Both the position numbers and the translations under genes were made by a program. From the NCBI GenBank assembly GCA_963748005.1, contig CAVVHH010000002.1:1364001-1428000 (forward strand): DNA of 64,000 nucleotides. Direction: 5' to 3'. How positions within the stretch are numbered: the first letter of the stretch is position 1; each line of letters begins with the position of its first letter. The notes beneath the pieces were generated by a model that was not told the DNA's origin, made no database searches, and saw only the letters and a list, made by a program, of their open reading frames with translations. Source of the stretch: CAILZL01 sp963748005 (GTDB lineage: Bacteria > Pseudomonadota > Gammaproteobacteria > Steroidobacterales > Steroidobacteraceae). Positions 24,628 to 33,294 of the stretch are shown here, in pieces.

Positions 24628-25305
24628 CTACGGTTGTGGCGTTGGCTCGACGCGCCGTACCGTCAGTACCTTCACCGGTGTTTCCAGCATCTGCCCCTTC
24701 ATCACCCCTTCGCCGGCGGTGAGTGAACGTGGTCTTTCGTTGATCGCCTTGACCACATCCATGCCTTCAGTGACACGACCGAACACTGCATAGCCGAGAT
24801 TGTCACCAGGCGCACTCGGCTGGGCATCCAGCGATACCAGATCGCCAATGATGATGAAAAAATCCGCGGTCGCCGAACCGGGCGCCAGACGCGCCATGGA
24901 CAGCGCACCATTGACATGGCTCAGGCCGGTTACCGTGGTCGGCTCATGGGCAATGGGCTTCATGATCTTCTTCGGGTCGCGGATCCCGGTCTGTATCAGA
25001 CCGTAGTTGCCAGCTTCATCGACCTTCATGCCACGATAGAAACCAATGCCATCCATGCTCTTCTTGTCCACGTAGCTCAGGAAGTTGGCGGCCGTAATCG
25101 GTGCGCGTTCGGTTTCAATCTCCATCAGGATGTCACCCAGTTCGGTATGCATGCGTACCGGCACAACAGCCGGCTTGTGCACTTCCGCCGGAGCTGATTC
25201 CTGAGCAGGCGCTGCCGCCGGTGGCGTATCGCTGACCTGAGGCTCCTGTGCGAATACACCCAGCGACAAGCAGGACAACAGAAAAGAACTCAGCAACTTG
25301 GTCAT
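24628..25305 (-). CDS. Secreted cyclophilin-type peptidyl-prolyl isomerase
   Basis: 225 residues with a signal peptide (MTKLLSSFLLSCLSLGVFAQ) and a Pro/Ala-rich linker (about 21-48). The cyclophilin domain follows: VRMHTELGDILMEIETERAP, then ITAANFLSYVD, HVNGALSMARLAPGSATADF, FFIIIGD and GYAVFGRVTEGMDVVKAI. It would catalyse proline isomerisation in periplasmic protein folding. The usual F-x-R-x-x-x-G-F-x-x-Q-x-G active-site segment reads GFYRGMKVDEAG, then YGLIQTG, partly diverged as in PpiA-like relatives. Confidence 0.85.
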   Translation of the reverse strand: MTKLLSSFLLSCLSLGVFAQEPQVSDTPPAAAPAQESAPAEVHKPAVVPVRMHTELGDILMEIETERAPITAANFLSYVDKKSMDGIGFYRGMKVDEAGNYGLIQTGIRDPKKIMKPIAHEPTTVTGLSHVNGALSMARLAPGSATADFFIIIGDLVSLDAQPSAPGDNLGYAVFGRVTEGMDVVKAINERPRSLTAGEGVMKGQMLETPVKVLTVRRVEPTPQP

Positions 25306-25445
25306 AGGAATGATTCCGGCACATCATCGGGTAAGGAGCAGCAAGGATACCCCATTCATCCGGTACGATAGCCGGGTGAGCATTTCGCATTTCATCGGTT
25401 CATCGCGATTTGCAAACTTCCATGGGACAACTGTCGCTGTTTGAC

Positions 25446-27827
25446 TCAGAACCTGGCGCGCAGCTTCACGCCCAACAGCCGTGGATCGCCGGGCTGACCC
25501 AGAATCAGACCGGAGTTGCCGGTCTGGATGGTGAGCGCGGTGATGTAATCGGTGTCGAACAGATTGCGCGCGAACACATCGACCTCCCAACCGCTGTCGA
25601 AGCGATAGCCGACACTTGCGTTGGTGACGTTGTAGCCCTCGATCCAGGCGTACTGGGACGCGGACGTGTCACTGTAATAACCGCTGCGGGAATTCGAATC
25701 CATGTGGATGAGAAAATTACCAGCACCTACAGGTACCTCATGGTCGAAACCCAGTGTCCCGGACCATCCGGACAGGCCCGCCAGTGGCACGCCGGTGAGG
25801 TTGCAGGCCACCGTGGCAGCGGTCTGAGCCTCAAGCGGGCAAGGTCCGGCGGGGTAGTCCGTATTCTCGCCGTCGGCGTAGGCGACCGAGGCGCGTAACG
25901 TAAAACCCTTGAGCAGCAATGCCGCGAAGTCCGCTTCCACACCGCGCACACGTACCTCGGGAATGTTGGAAGGATAGGAACGGATCGCCGCTGTCTCCAC
26001 GCTCGACACCACGTTGGCCTGGTAGTCTCCGACGATCGTCCAGTAGCCCGCGAAATTGAGCGTCGCAAGGCGATCGAACAGCGTGGATTTGAGGCCCATC
26101 TCGTAAGTGGTGTTCTTCTCGTCCTCAATCACGGCCGTCGCCAGAGTCGGCTGGTTCAGCGCATCCAGCGGCAGACCCGACATGTTCAGGCCACCGGACT
26201 TGTAGCCGTAGGCATAGCTCACGTAGCCCAGCAGATCATCTGTCAGCGTGTATGCAAGGTTGGTACGACCGGAAAGGCTGCCACCATCGTCAGCAGCCGA
26301 ATAACTCTGTGGACGGAAGATCGAGAGCTTGGCGCGCGCCAGCTCCGCCGCAGTCGCTGGCGGAAGTCCCGTGAGGTCAAGCCCACCGGAGACTCGCGTC
26401 GCATAGGTTCCGTGCTTGTCTTCGTAGGTGTAGCGCAGGCCCAAGGTCGCGGTCAGTCGCTGGGTGAACTTGTAGTTCAATTCACCGAAGGCTGCGTAGC
26501 TCTTCATCTCGAAGCTGGACTCACCTGTCTGCCCATAACCGTCGAGCAGATTGCGCGGGATGGGCACAGTGAAGGTCGTCGGGTTGAGCAGCCAGTACGC
26601 AGCCTCCGGGCCATAGGTGCTGATCGGGGTGCCGGATATCTCCTGTGAGAAATAGTAGAGACCAGTGACGTAGTTCAGCGGACCATCGCTATTCGAAGCC
26701 AGTCGCAACTCCTCGCTGTATTGATCCTGGCGCGAGGGAATACGCTGGACCATCTGAATGGGAATGCCGGTGTAGTCGCGATCATTCGCAACATCCCAAT
26801 CCCAATAGCGCCAGGCAGTGACTGAGGTGAGGGTCGTAGTACCCCGGTCCCAGTCGGCGATCAGGGATACGCCGCCGTCCTGCGTGTCGATGTGCAGATC
26901 CGCATCAATGTCAGTGAGACGGTCATAAACGTCGCGACTGGGCGGCTCGTAGCCAAGCCCCGCGGCCAATGCCGGAAACTGCCGGGAAGCCGGGCGCAGA
27001 ATCTGGCCGACCCGCAGGAAGTTCTGGGTACAGCACGCCGAATCCAGATCGGAGACGTCGGCGATCAGGCGCAACTCCACATTCTCGGTTGGTACGAACA
27101 GCAGTTGCCCGCGCACAGCGTAGTTGTCGAGCTCGTTGAGGTTCTCGCCCGTTCTGACATTGTGTATCAGCCCATCGCGCTGCGTGAATTGCGCGGAGAG
27201 GCGGCCGGCGATGACGTCACGGAACAACGGGCCGGAAACAGAACCCTTCGCCTGAACGTAGTCGTAATCGCCGACCGAAACCTCGCCGCTCGCCTCGGGC
27301 GTGAAACTGGGTGCGCGGCTGATGACGTGAATGGCGCCTGCGGTGGTGTTCTTGCCGAACAGCGTGCCTTGCGGACCGCGCAGCACCTCGACACGTTCGA
27401 TGTCGGTGAAGTCGAATGCCGCCGTTGCCGGGCGGCCGTGATAGACCTGATCGACATAGAAGCCGACACCCGGTTCGATGCCGTCGTTCGCTGCGCTGAT
27501 GGAGAGCGTGTTCGAGCCCAGGCCGCGGATTGTGTAGGCCGTATTTCTCGGGTTGGCTGAGTTGTAGTAAAGCGATGGCACAAGCTGGCTGAGCTGCTGC
27601 GTGTTTACCGTGTTCGAACGATCGAGAAGATCGCCGCCAATCGCCGAGACCGCGGCGGGAATGTTCTGCAGATTTTCCTCGCGGCGGCGCGCCGTAACGA
27701 TGACGGTATCGAGGCCTTCTGCGTCCTTCGCATTGGTGGATGCATTCGATGCAGTACGTTGCTGGGCGACAGCTGTAAAGGCACCCAGACACGCAGTGGC
27801 AGCTGCGACCACAAACTTGAGACGCAT
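25446..27827 (-). CDS. TonB-dependent outer-membrane receptor
   Basis: 793 residues from the ATG at 27827, which begins the signal peptide MRLKFVVAAATACLGAFTAV. The TonB box region is LDTVIVTARRREENLQNIPA, and the plug domain follows (about 50-165: YTIRGLGSNTLSISAANDGI, then VYHGRPATAAFDF, VEVLRGPQGTLFGKNTTAGA, IHVISRAP). The 22-strand barrel ends in the aromatic-terminal strand LLGVKLRARF. This plug sequence type is abundant in sphingomonads and Nevskiales relatives and often imports hydrophobic or plant-derived molecules. The ligand is not readable. It may be energised by the TonB at 18455. Confidence 0.92.
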   Translation of the reverse strand: MRLKFVVAAATACLGAFTAVAQQRTASNASTNAKDAEGLDTVIVTARRREENLQNIPAAVSAIGGDLLDRSNTVNTQQLSQLVPSLYYNSANPRNTAYTIRGLGSNTLSISAANDGIEPGVGFYVDQVYHGRPATAAFDFTDIERVEVLRGPQGTLFGKNTTAGAIHVISRAPSFTPEASGEVSVGDYDYVQAKGSVSGPLFRDVIAGRLSAQFTQRDGLIHNVRTGENLNELDNYAVRGQLLFVPTENVELRLIADVSDLDSACCTQNFLRVGQILRPASRQFPALAAGLGYEPPSRDVYDRLTDIDADLHIDTQDGGVSLIADWDRGTTTLTSVTAWRYWDWDVANDRDYTGIPIQMVQRIPSRQDQYSEELRLASNSDGPLNYVTGLYYFSQEISGTPISTYGPEAAYWLLNPTTFTVPIPRNLLDGYGQTGESSFEMKSYAAFGELNYKFTQRLTATLGLRYTYEDKHGTYATRVSGGLDLTGLPPATAAELARAKLSIFRPQSYSAADDGGSLSGRTNLAYTLTDDLLGYVSYAYGYKSGGLNMSGLPLDALNQPTLATAVIEDEKNTTYEMGLKSTLFDRLATLNFAGYWTIVGDYQANVVSSVETAAIRSYPSNIPEVRVRGVEADFAALLLKGFTLRASVAYADGENTDYPAGPCPLEAQTAATVACNLTGVPLAGLSGWSGTLGFDHEVPVGAGNFLIHMDSNSRSGYYSDTSASQYAWIEGYNVTNASVGYRFDSGWEVDVFARNLFDTDYITALTIQTGNSGLILGQPGDPRLLGVKLRARF

Positions 27828-28138
27828 GAAAACAACCTCGCAGATTGACCATTCCGGATATTTCCTTCCCGCCGACGGATCGCTCGGCGGGAGCATCGTG
27901 ATATTTACATGTATATAACGATACGCGAAAGACATCTCATTGTATTTATGCTAAAAAAACTAGTGATCGCTATTCATACCGCGCCGTTGGTGTTTTTATG
28001 CCCGAGGGACCACGTCTACATCTGTAGCTATGCGCGCAAGTCATCGCCTGCTCATAAGTAGGCGACGATGCTTGTTGTGTCATCAGAGGACACTTAACCG
28101 TGGCGGCGCGTCGGCTCTGGCTTTAGGAAGTCACGAAT
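27828..28138. other. Intergenic region upstream of the TonB receptor
   Basis: About 310 bases. It holds an AT-rich stretch (27900-27960) that probably contains the receptor promoter, and an imperfect hairpin CATCGCCT...AGGCGACGATG (28042-28070), perhaps the terminator of the lipoprotein gene. I see no coding region. Confidence 0.4.
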
Positions 28139-30004
28139 TCATTGCAGCCCGACGATAGAAATAGTCGTGGGACCTGACCCAGTTGCATAGCTGCCAAGCA
28201 GAGTTATCAGGCCAAAATTCGTATTTACGGAAAACACAGACATTGACGCTGCAGTAGTATCAATCAGATAAGCAAATTTTCCAGAAGGGTCGATGGATAG
28301 AGAACCTGGAGAAGTGCCCGGTGTGACAAACGGGGAGCCGTTCACGGGAGTTAGTGCTCCCGAAATCGTATTGACGGCGAAGATTCCAACATTAGCGCTG
28401 GTTGAATTCACGACCGCAACATAGTTGCCATCCGGATATCTGGCAAAACTTGCCGCTGTATTGCCACCGGTCGGAAATGGGGAGCCGGCAACAGTGCTCA
28501 GTTGGCCGGTCGTTTCGTTGACCGAATACACCGTTACCCCTCCGGCGGTTGTAGTGTTCCCCCGCTCGACCACGTACAAGAACTTCTCGGACCGATGTGG
28601 AATGGGCGGACCCGACAGGGTATTCAACAGCTGATATGGCGCCCCTGGAATCACAGTTAATGCGCCGGTCACCGGATTGACTGAATAGGCCGCCAGCTTG
28701 CGTGGATAAGGTGGTGGTATGGGCGGTGTTGGCGATATGTAGTTGACATACAGAAACTTTGCGGATGACAGTAATACTGCGCCTAATGGATTGCCGCCGT
28801 TCAATGCGACTGAGCTGGAAAGAGTCAGGGTGCCTGTAGCTGTATCCACGGAGTACACAGCCAAAGTTCCCGTGGTGCCCGTACTGGGACTTCCCGCGCC
28901 ATTGTAAGGAATATAGAAATACCGACCAGTTGAATCGAATACACCTCCCTGTGCGGTCAAACCAATCGTGAATGGTGAACCCGGAACTGGTATCAGTTGG
29001 CCTCCGGGTGACCCCACAGCGTAACCGTACCACTTGCCATCACCAATATTGCTGACATACAGAAATTTTTGAGAGGGATGAATAACGAGATTGCCTCCCA
29101 CGTTATACGAAGGTCCGACCGGGAAAGGTGATCCGGATATCTCGGACAGCGCCCCGTTCACGGGGTTAATCGAAAATGCCGACACCGACATCGTCGTAGC
29201 CGTCCCTGTATTCAGGTCAAACCCCGAGTTAAAAGCATAGAGATAGGTTCCATCGCGATTGACACGAGTGAATGCCGGCGCCTTGCCCACGGTGTATGGC
29301 GAACCCGGTACTGCAGTCAGCGCTCCCGTAGCCGCATTGATGGAATAGGCATAGACACTGTTTGAATCACGGTTCGTGATGTAAACAAATTTGCCGACCC
29401 CTGGCCGACAATTCACTGCAACATTCGCAATTGGCGCATTACCCACCGTCCCATTTGCGTTGCTGACATCACAAACTTGCGCAGGGTCCGTGGTAGGCTG
29501 AGTTTTGACCGTGACGTTATATGTTTGGCCGCTGGCAACAGGAGTAGCGAAGGTCACCGTACCATTCGCGGCAACTGCCAGGTCGTTCGTCGCATTATTC
29601 TGCAGTACCAAACCCGTACCGCTCATACCATTAACTGTAGCGCTGATCGGGTAGGTCGTTGTTACACACGTGACCGCAACGTTGGAGACATTGGCGCCTG
29701 AAACCATGCCTGCACCATTGGCGACAGTGCATGCCTGCGTTGGATTGGAAGGCTGCGACTTAATTGTCAGGCTATATGTGCTACCTGTAGCCACCGCAAT
29801 AGGGAATGAAAAGGTCCCGCTGCCGTTCAAGGCAAGATCATTGCTGGAATTATTCTGCAGAACCAGGCCTGAGCCGGCCAATCCGCTAACCGTTCCGCCA
29901 ATTGTGTATGTTGGAGGTGGTGAGCTTGATGAGTCACCACTGCCACCCCCACCACATGCCGCAAGTTGTGCGATAACAAGCAGCCATACCCCTGTGTTCC
30001 TCAT
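28139..30004 (-). CDS. Beta-propeller lipoprotein (lactonase-like fold)
   Basis: 621 residues. Lipobox LAAC (Cys about 17), followed by a Gly/Ser-rich linker. There are two similar N-terminal repeats (YTIGGTVSGLAGSGLVLQNN and YPISATVNGMSGTGLVLQNN, about 75 residues apart), each ending in a Cys-containing strand. Then comes a seven-bladed propeller with repeats such as VYAYSINAATGALTAVPGSP, VSAFSINPVNGALSEISGSP and VFSVNTNFGLITLLG, as in 6-phosphogluconolactonase-like (YVTN) proteins. It is anchored at the envelope surface or periplasm. Several catalytic groups share this fold, and no active site is evident. Base composition is lower in GC than its neighbours, suggesting later acquisition. Confidence 0.8.
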   Translation of the reverse strand: MRNTGVWLLVIAQLAACGGGGSGDSSSSPPPTYTIGGTVSGLAGSGLVLQNNSSNDLALNGSGTFSFPIAVATGSTYSLTIKSQPSNPTQACTVANGAGMVSGANVSNVAVTCVTTTYPISATVNGMSGTGLVLQNNATNDLAVAANGTVTFATPVASGQTYNVTVKTQPTTDPAQVCDVSNANGTVGNAPIANVAVNCRPGVGKFVYITNRDSNSVYAYSINAATGALTAVPGSPYTVGKAPAFTRVNRDGTYLYAFNSGFDLNTGTATTMSVSAFSINPVNGALSEISGSPFPVGPSYNVGGNLVIHPSQKFLYVSNIGDGKWYGYAVGSPGGQLIPVPGSPFTIGLTAQGGVFDSTGRYFYIPYNGAGSPSTGTTGTLAVYSVDTATGTLTLSSSVALNGGNPLGAVLLSSAKFLYVNYISPTPPIPPPYPRKLAAYSVNPVTGALTVIPGAPYQLLNTLSGPPIPHRSEKFLYVVERGNTTTAGGVTVYSVNETTGQLSTVAGSPFPTGGNTAASFARYPDGNYVAVVNSTSANVGIFAVNTISGALTPVNGSPFVTPGTSPGSLSIDPSGKFAYLIDTTAASMSVFSVNTNFGLITLLGSYATGSGPTTISIVGLQ

Positions 30005-30120
30005 GATTCTTCCCCGTTAATCATTTTTGTTGGACGCGCTTTCCTGCGTCGTTGGGACCAGAGCATAAACAGTCGGAGTGTCGGCTGTCACGCGGTACGC
30101 TCGCCGCGCACTCAAACCTC

Positions 30121-30167
30121 TTGACAAGAACATGCATATTTATGCAATATGTCCGCAACTTTATGCA
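30121..30167 (+). promoter_or_regulatory. argR promoter with tandem ARG boxes
   Basis: A -35 TTGACA (30121-30126) precedes TGCAAT (30143-30148) with a 16-bp spacer. The palindrome TGCATATTTATGCA (30133-30146) fits the ARG-box core TG-x-AT-w4-AT-x-CA. A weaker second box CGCAACTTTATGCA (30154-30167) is centred exactly 21 bp on, the normal spacing of paired boxes. ArgR bound here would block the promoter. Confidence 0.7.
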
Positions 30168-30234
30168 GACCTGCACTGAGCACAGCCCAGGCCGGTCTTT
30201 TTGATCTGGTAAATTGGAGTAACCAACCCCCACC

Positions 30235-30687
30235 ATGGCCGCTGAACTGCAACAAGCCACCCTGCGCCGCGCGGCGATCGTCAAGATCATCCGCGAGTCG
30301 GTGGTGCACAAGCAGGAAGAGCTGGTGAAGCTGCTGAAGAAGCAGGGCTTTGACGCGACCCAGTCGAGCATCAGCCGCGACCTGCGCGAACTGCAGGTGG
30401 CCAAGGCCGGCGATCACTACATCGTGCCGGAGGGCGCGGGGGCTTCTGCCGATCCATTCGCCGCGGTGAGCAGGTTTGTCACCGATATTCGCACTGCTGG
30501 CAAGGCGCTGACCGTGGTCAAAACCAGCACCGGCACGGCGCAGAGCGTGGCGGTGGCCATCGATCAGGCCGAGTGGCCGGAAGTGGTGGGCACGATTTCC
30601 GGCGATGACACCATTTTCATTGCCACTGACGATGGCAAGGCGCAGCAACAGCTGACCAAGCGCCTGCGCGGTATTTTCAACCTGTAA
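30235..30687 (+). CDS. argR: Arginine repressor
   Basis: 150 residues, standard for ArgR. The N-terminal winged helix contains LVKLLKKQGFDATQSSISRD, then LRELQVAK, the family's DNA-reading segment. The C-terminal oligomerisation and arginine-binding domain includes VKTSTGTAQSVAVAID and the Gly-Asp-Asp motif GTISGDDTIFIA. It binds ARG boxes as a hexamer with arginine as co-repressor. It heads the arginine cluster and is preceded by its own ARG boxes, so the operon should be self-limited by arginine. Confidence 0.95.
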   Translation: MAAELQQATLRRAAIVKIIRESVVHKQEELVKLLKKQGFDATQSSISRDLRELQVAKAGDHYIVPEGAGASADPFAAVSRFVTDIRTAGKALTVVKTSTGTAQSVAVAIDQAEWPEVVGTISGDDTIFIATDDGKAQQQLTKRLRGIFNL

Positions 30688-30726
30688 TTGCAAATGTTCG
30701 CGAGTATGCTCGCCGCCCCCTCCCTG

Positions 30727-30750
30727 CCCTCCCCCGCAGGCGGGGGAGGG
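30727..30750. repeat. Palindrome in argR-argG gap
   Basis: CCCTCCCCCGCAGGCGGGGG followed by AGGG: a 10-bp stem with a short loop, of the CCCTCCCCCG type also found at 35660 and 35720. Confidence 0.75.
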
Positions 30751-30780
30751 TAAATGGGGGAACGAGAGTTCTTGTACATC

Positions 30781-31998
30781 ATGACCGACACCATTCCTGC
30801 TGGTAACGAACCCATCCTGCTGGCCTTCTCCGGCGGGCTGGACACCTCCTTCCTGGTGCCCTGGCTGAAGGAAAACCATGGCCGGCCAGTCATCACCGTC
30901 ACCGTCGACACCGGCGGCATCGATGTGGAGGCTGCCAAGGTGCTAGAACAGCGCGCGCTCACGTATGGCGCGGAGAAGCAGATTCTGGTGGAAGCCAAGC
31001 CCACCTACTTCGATCAGGTGCTGAAGTACCTGATCATGGGCAATGTGCGGCGCGGCAACCTGTATCCGTTGTGCGTGGGCGCCGAACGCGTCATGCAGGC
31101 ACAGATCATCGCCGAATACGCCCGCAAACTCGGCACCAAGATTGTGGCGCATGGCTGCACGGCTGCCGGTAACGATCAGGTGCGCTTTGAAGTTGCGCTG
31201 CGCACGCTGGCGCCGGAGCTGACCATTCTTGCCCCCGTGCGCGACAAGGCTTTCAAGCGTCCGGAACAGTTGAAATACCTGGAAGACAAGAAGTTGCCGC
31301 TGCCTCCCTATGGCGCCGCGTATTCGGTGAATCGCGGCCTGTGGGGCGTGACCATCGGCGGCAAGGAAACTCTTACTTCCAGTGACACCATTCCCGATAG
31401 CGCCTGGGTGCTCTCAAAGCACGCGTTCAGCAATCCGCAGGCGCCCGAAGTGCACACCATCGGTTTTGAGTGCGGTGTGCCCTGCAGCGTGGATGGCGTG
31501 ACCATGAGCGCGGTAAGCGTCATCGAAAAGCTGGAAACCATTGGTGCAAAGTACGGCGTGGGCCGTGGCATCCACGTCGGCGACACCATCATCGGCACCA
31601 AGGGTCGTGTGGCATTCGAAGCGCCGGCCGCAGACGTGCTGCTGAATGTACATCGCGAACTGGAAAAGCTGGTGCTCACCGGTCGTCAGTCGCGCATCAA
31701 GGAAATGGTGGCGGCACCCTATGGCGATCTTGTGCATGAAGGTCAACATCTTGATCCGGTGTGTCGCGACATCGAGGCGCTGCTGTTGTCATCGCAGGAG
31801 CGCGTCACCGGCGAAGTCAAGGTGAACTACCGTCCGGGCATGGCCTTCATTGAAGGCGTGACTTCGAAGTACTCGCTGATGGCGGTGTCCAAGGGCGTGT
31901 ATGGTGAAGCAGCCGGTGAATGGACGGCAGCCGACGCACTGGGCTTTTCCAAAATGGTGTCGCTGCCCAGTTCGTTCTGGCATCGCGCCGGGAAATGA
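30781..31998 (+). CDS. argG: Argininosuccinate synthase
   Basis: 405 residues from the ATG at 30781, giving the family start PILLAFSGGLDTSFLVPWLK (the ATP-binding P-loop A-F-S-G-G-L-D-T-S). An in-frame ATG nine codons upstream lies next to the palindrome and is less likely. It joins citrulline and aspartate with ATP. Further marks: AHGCTAAGNDQVRFE (citrulline/aspartate contact) and GVTIGGKET. The sequence belongs to the divergent argG type seen in species that use acylated ornithine carbamoylation. Second gene of the arginine cluster. Confidence 0.93.
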   Translation: MTDTIPAGNEPILLAFSGGLDTSFLVPWLKENHGRPVITVTVDTGGIDVEAAKVLEQRALTYGAEKQILVEAKPTYFDQVLKYLIMGNVRRGNLYPLCVGAERVMQAQIIAEYARKLGTKIVAHGCTAAGNDQVRFEVALRTLAPELTILAPVRDKAFKRPEQLKYLEDKKLPLPPYGAAYSVNRGLWGVTIGGKETLTSSDTIPDSAWVLSKHAFSNPQAPEVHTIGFECGVPCSVDGVTMSAVSVIEKLETIGAKYGVGRGIHVGDTIIGTKGRVAFEAPAADVLLNVHRELEKLVLTGRQSRIKEMVAAPYGDLVHEGQHLDPVCRDIEALLLSSQERVTGEVKVNYRPGMAFIEGVTSKYSLMAVSKGVYGEAAGEWTAADALGFSKMVSLPSSFWHRAGK

Positions 31999-32015
31999 TG
32001 ATGTGTTCGATGTAC

Positions 32016-32035
32016 GGGCGAGGCATGCCTCGCCC
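32016..32035. repeat. Palindrome in argG-downstream gap
   Basis: GGGCGAGGCATGCCTCGCCC, perfect 20-bp palindrome of the common GGGCGAGGCATGCCTCGCCC intergenic repeat. Confidence 0.75.
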
Positions 32036-32071
32036 CTACCCACGAAAGGCGGCAGTCAAAAGGTTCGAAAG

Positions 32072-33160
32072 ATGAAAACAGTTGTTGTAGATAAAGTCGG
32101 TTCGATCACGCAGGCGCTGAACCTGGGTCGCGAGCTGCGCATTGAAACGCAGAATATTCCGACCACGGAGGGCACCGTGCTGGTGGTGGAAATCCTCACC
32201 AGCAAGTCCACCTACAACACGCTGGAACTCACCAGCGGCCGCATGGCGAAAGTGTCGCGGGGTGACATTGTCGTCGGCGCGCTGGGTCATCGTCAGGCGC
32301 TGTTCGGTTACTCGGGCCATCTGCCTGAGTCAGTGAAAGAAGGTGACATCATTCAGATGCTCAACATTGGTGGCGTGCTCGGCATTTGTGATTCGGCCAA
32401 TCCCGACAAAGGCAAACCATTTGATTGCCGTGTACTCGGCGTGGTCCTGCAGTTCCCTTACCTGGGTGAACGCATCGGCGTACCGGCCAAGGTCGGCTAC
32501 AAGCAGCTGGATTACAACGCGACGGTGAACACGCGTGGTGTGCCAGTGGTGGCGCTGGCCGGCACCTGCATGGAAGCCGGCAAGACCGCTGCGGCCTGCG
32601 CGATCGTGGCGCGGATGCGGCATCGTGGTTTGAATGTGCATGCATTCAAAGCGACCGGCGTTTCCCTGCGGCGCGACATCATGGCCATGGAAGATGCGGG
32701 CGCAAAGAAGAGCGCCATCTTCACTGACTATGGTGTCGTCACGACGACCGCCAAGACCGGCCCGGCGATTACACGCACGCTGCTGACTGAAATGACGCAG
32801 GGCGAACCCGATGTCATCGTGTTCGAACTGGGCGATGGCCTGCTTGGTGCCTATGGCGTCGAAGCCATCCTGCTGGACCAGGAGATCAAGAATTCGCTCA
32901 CTTCCGTGGTGCTGTCGGCCAATGACCCGGTCGCGGCGTGGGGTGGCGTTAAGTTATTGCGCGAGAAGTTCGGCATTGAACCTTCGGTCGTCACCGGCCC
33001 TTCGACCGACAATGCAGTGGGCGTGAACATCATTCGCGATCAGATGGGTGTGCATGCATGGAATGCCATGACCGATGGCGCAGCGTTGGGTGATTGCGTG
33101 ATCGACAGCCTGAAGCTGTCGCCCGAAGTGCTGGCGAAGAGTCATGTGAAGCAGGATTGA
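32072..33160 (+). CDS. P-loop (BioD/MobB-like) protein of unknown function inside the arginine operon
   Basis: 362 residues from the ATG at 32072. Residues 1-140 form an unfamiliar beta-rich domain (LVVEILTSKSTYNTLELTSG). Residues about 155-350 are a P-loop domain: VVALAGTCMEAGKTAAACAI (Walker A G-x4-G-K-T), HAFKATGVSLRRDI, then VIVFELGDGLLGAYGVEAIL, resembling the Asp/Glu-Gly segment of dethiobiotin synthetase, and VVLSANDPVAAWGG. It resembles BioD/CobB-type ligases or MobB, possibly DUF1611-related. It sits between argG and argC with the same strand and spacing as the arg genes, so a role in acyl-ornithine/acyl-citrulline metabolism is an attractive inference. Function unknown. Confidence 0.7.
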   Translation: MKTVVVDKVGSITQALNLGRELRIETQNIPTTEGTVLVVEILTSKSTYNTLELTSGRMAKVSRGDIVVGALGHRQALFGYSGHLPESVKEGDIIQMLNIGGVLGICDSANPDKGKPFDCRVLGVVLQFPYLGERIGVPAKVGYKQLDYNATVNTRGVPVVALAGTCMEAGKTAAACAIVARMRHRGLNVHAFKATGVSLRRDIMAMEDAGAKKSAIFTDYGVVTTTAKTGPAITRTLLTEMTQGEPDVIVFELGDGLLGAYGVEAILLDQEIKNSLTSVVLSANDPVAAWGGVKLLREKFGIEPSVVTGPSTDNAVGVNIIRDQMGVHAWNAMTDGAALGDCVIDSLKLSPEVLAKSHVKQD

Positions 33161-33186
33161 TTTTGTATTGATGTAACAGCAAGCGT

Positions 33187-33271
33187 CCTCTCTCCCTGAG
33201 GGAGAGAGACAGAGTGAGGGTTCCGGAAATTCAGAACACCCTCACCCCAACCCTCTCCCTCAGGGAGAGGG
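33187..33271. repeat. Pair of CCCTCTCC palindromes before argC
   Basis: CCTCTCTCCCTGAGGGAGAG (from 33187) and CCCTCTCCCTCAGGGAGAGG (from 33251), framed by inverted AGTGAGGGTT and AACACCCTCAC. Same family as the insert inside polA. Confidence 0.8.
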
Positions 33272-33294
33272 AGTGAAGAGCGAGATTGAATCTG

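Noticed and set aside
33187..33271. CRISPR-like repeated CCCTCTCC units
   Set aside because: Only palindromic pairs without regular spacers; the same units occur singly in other junctions.
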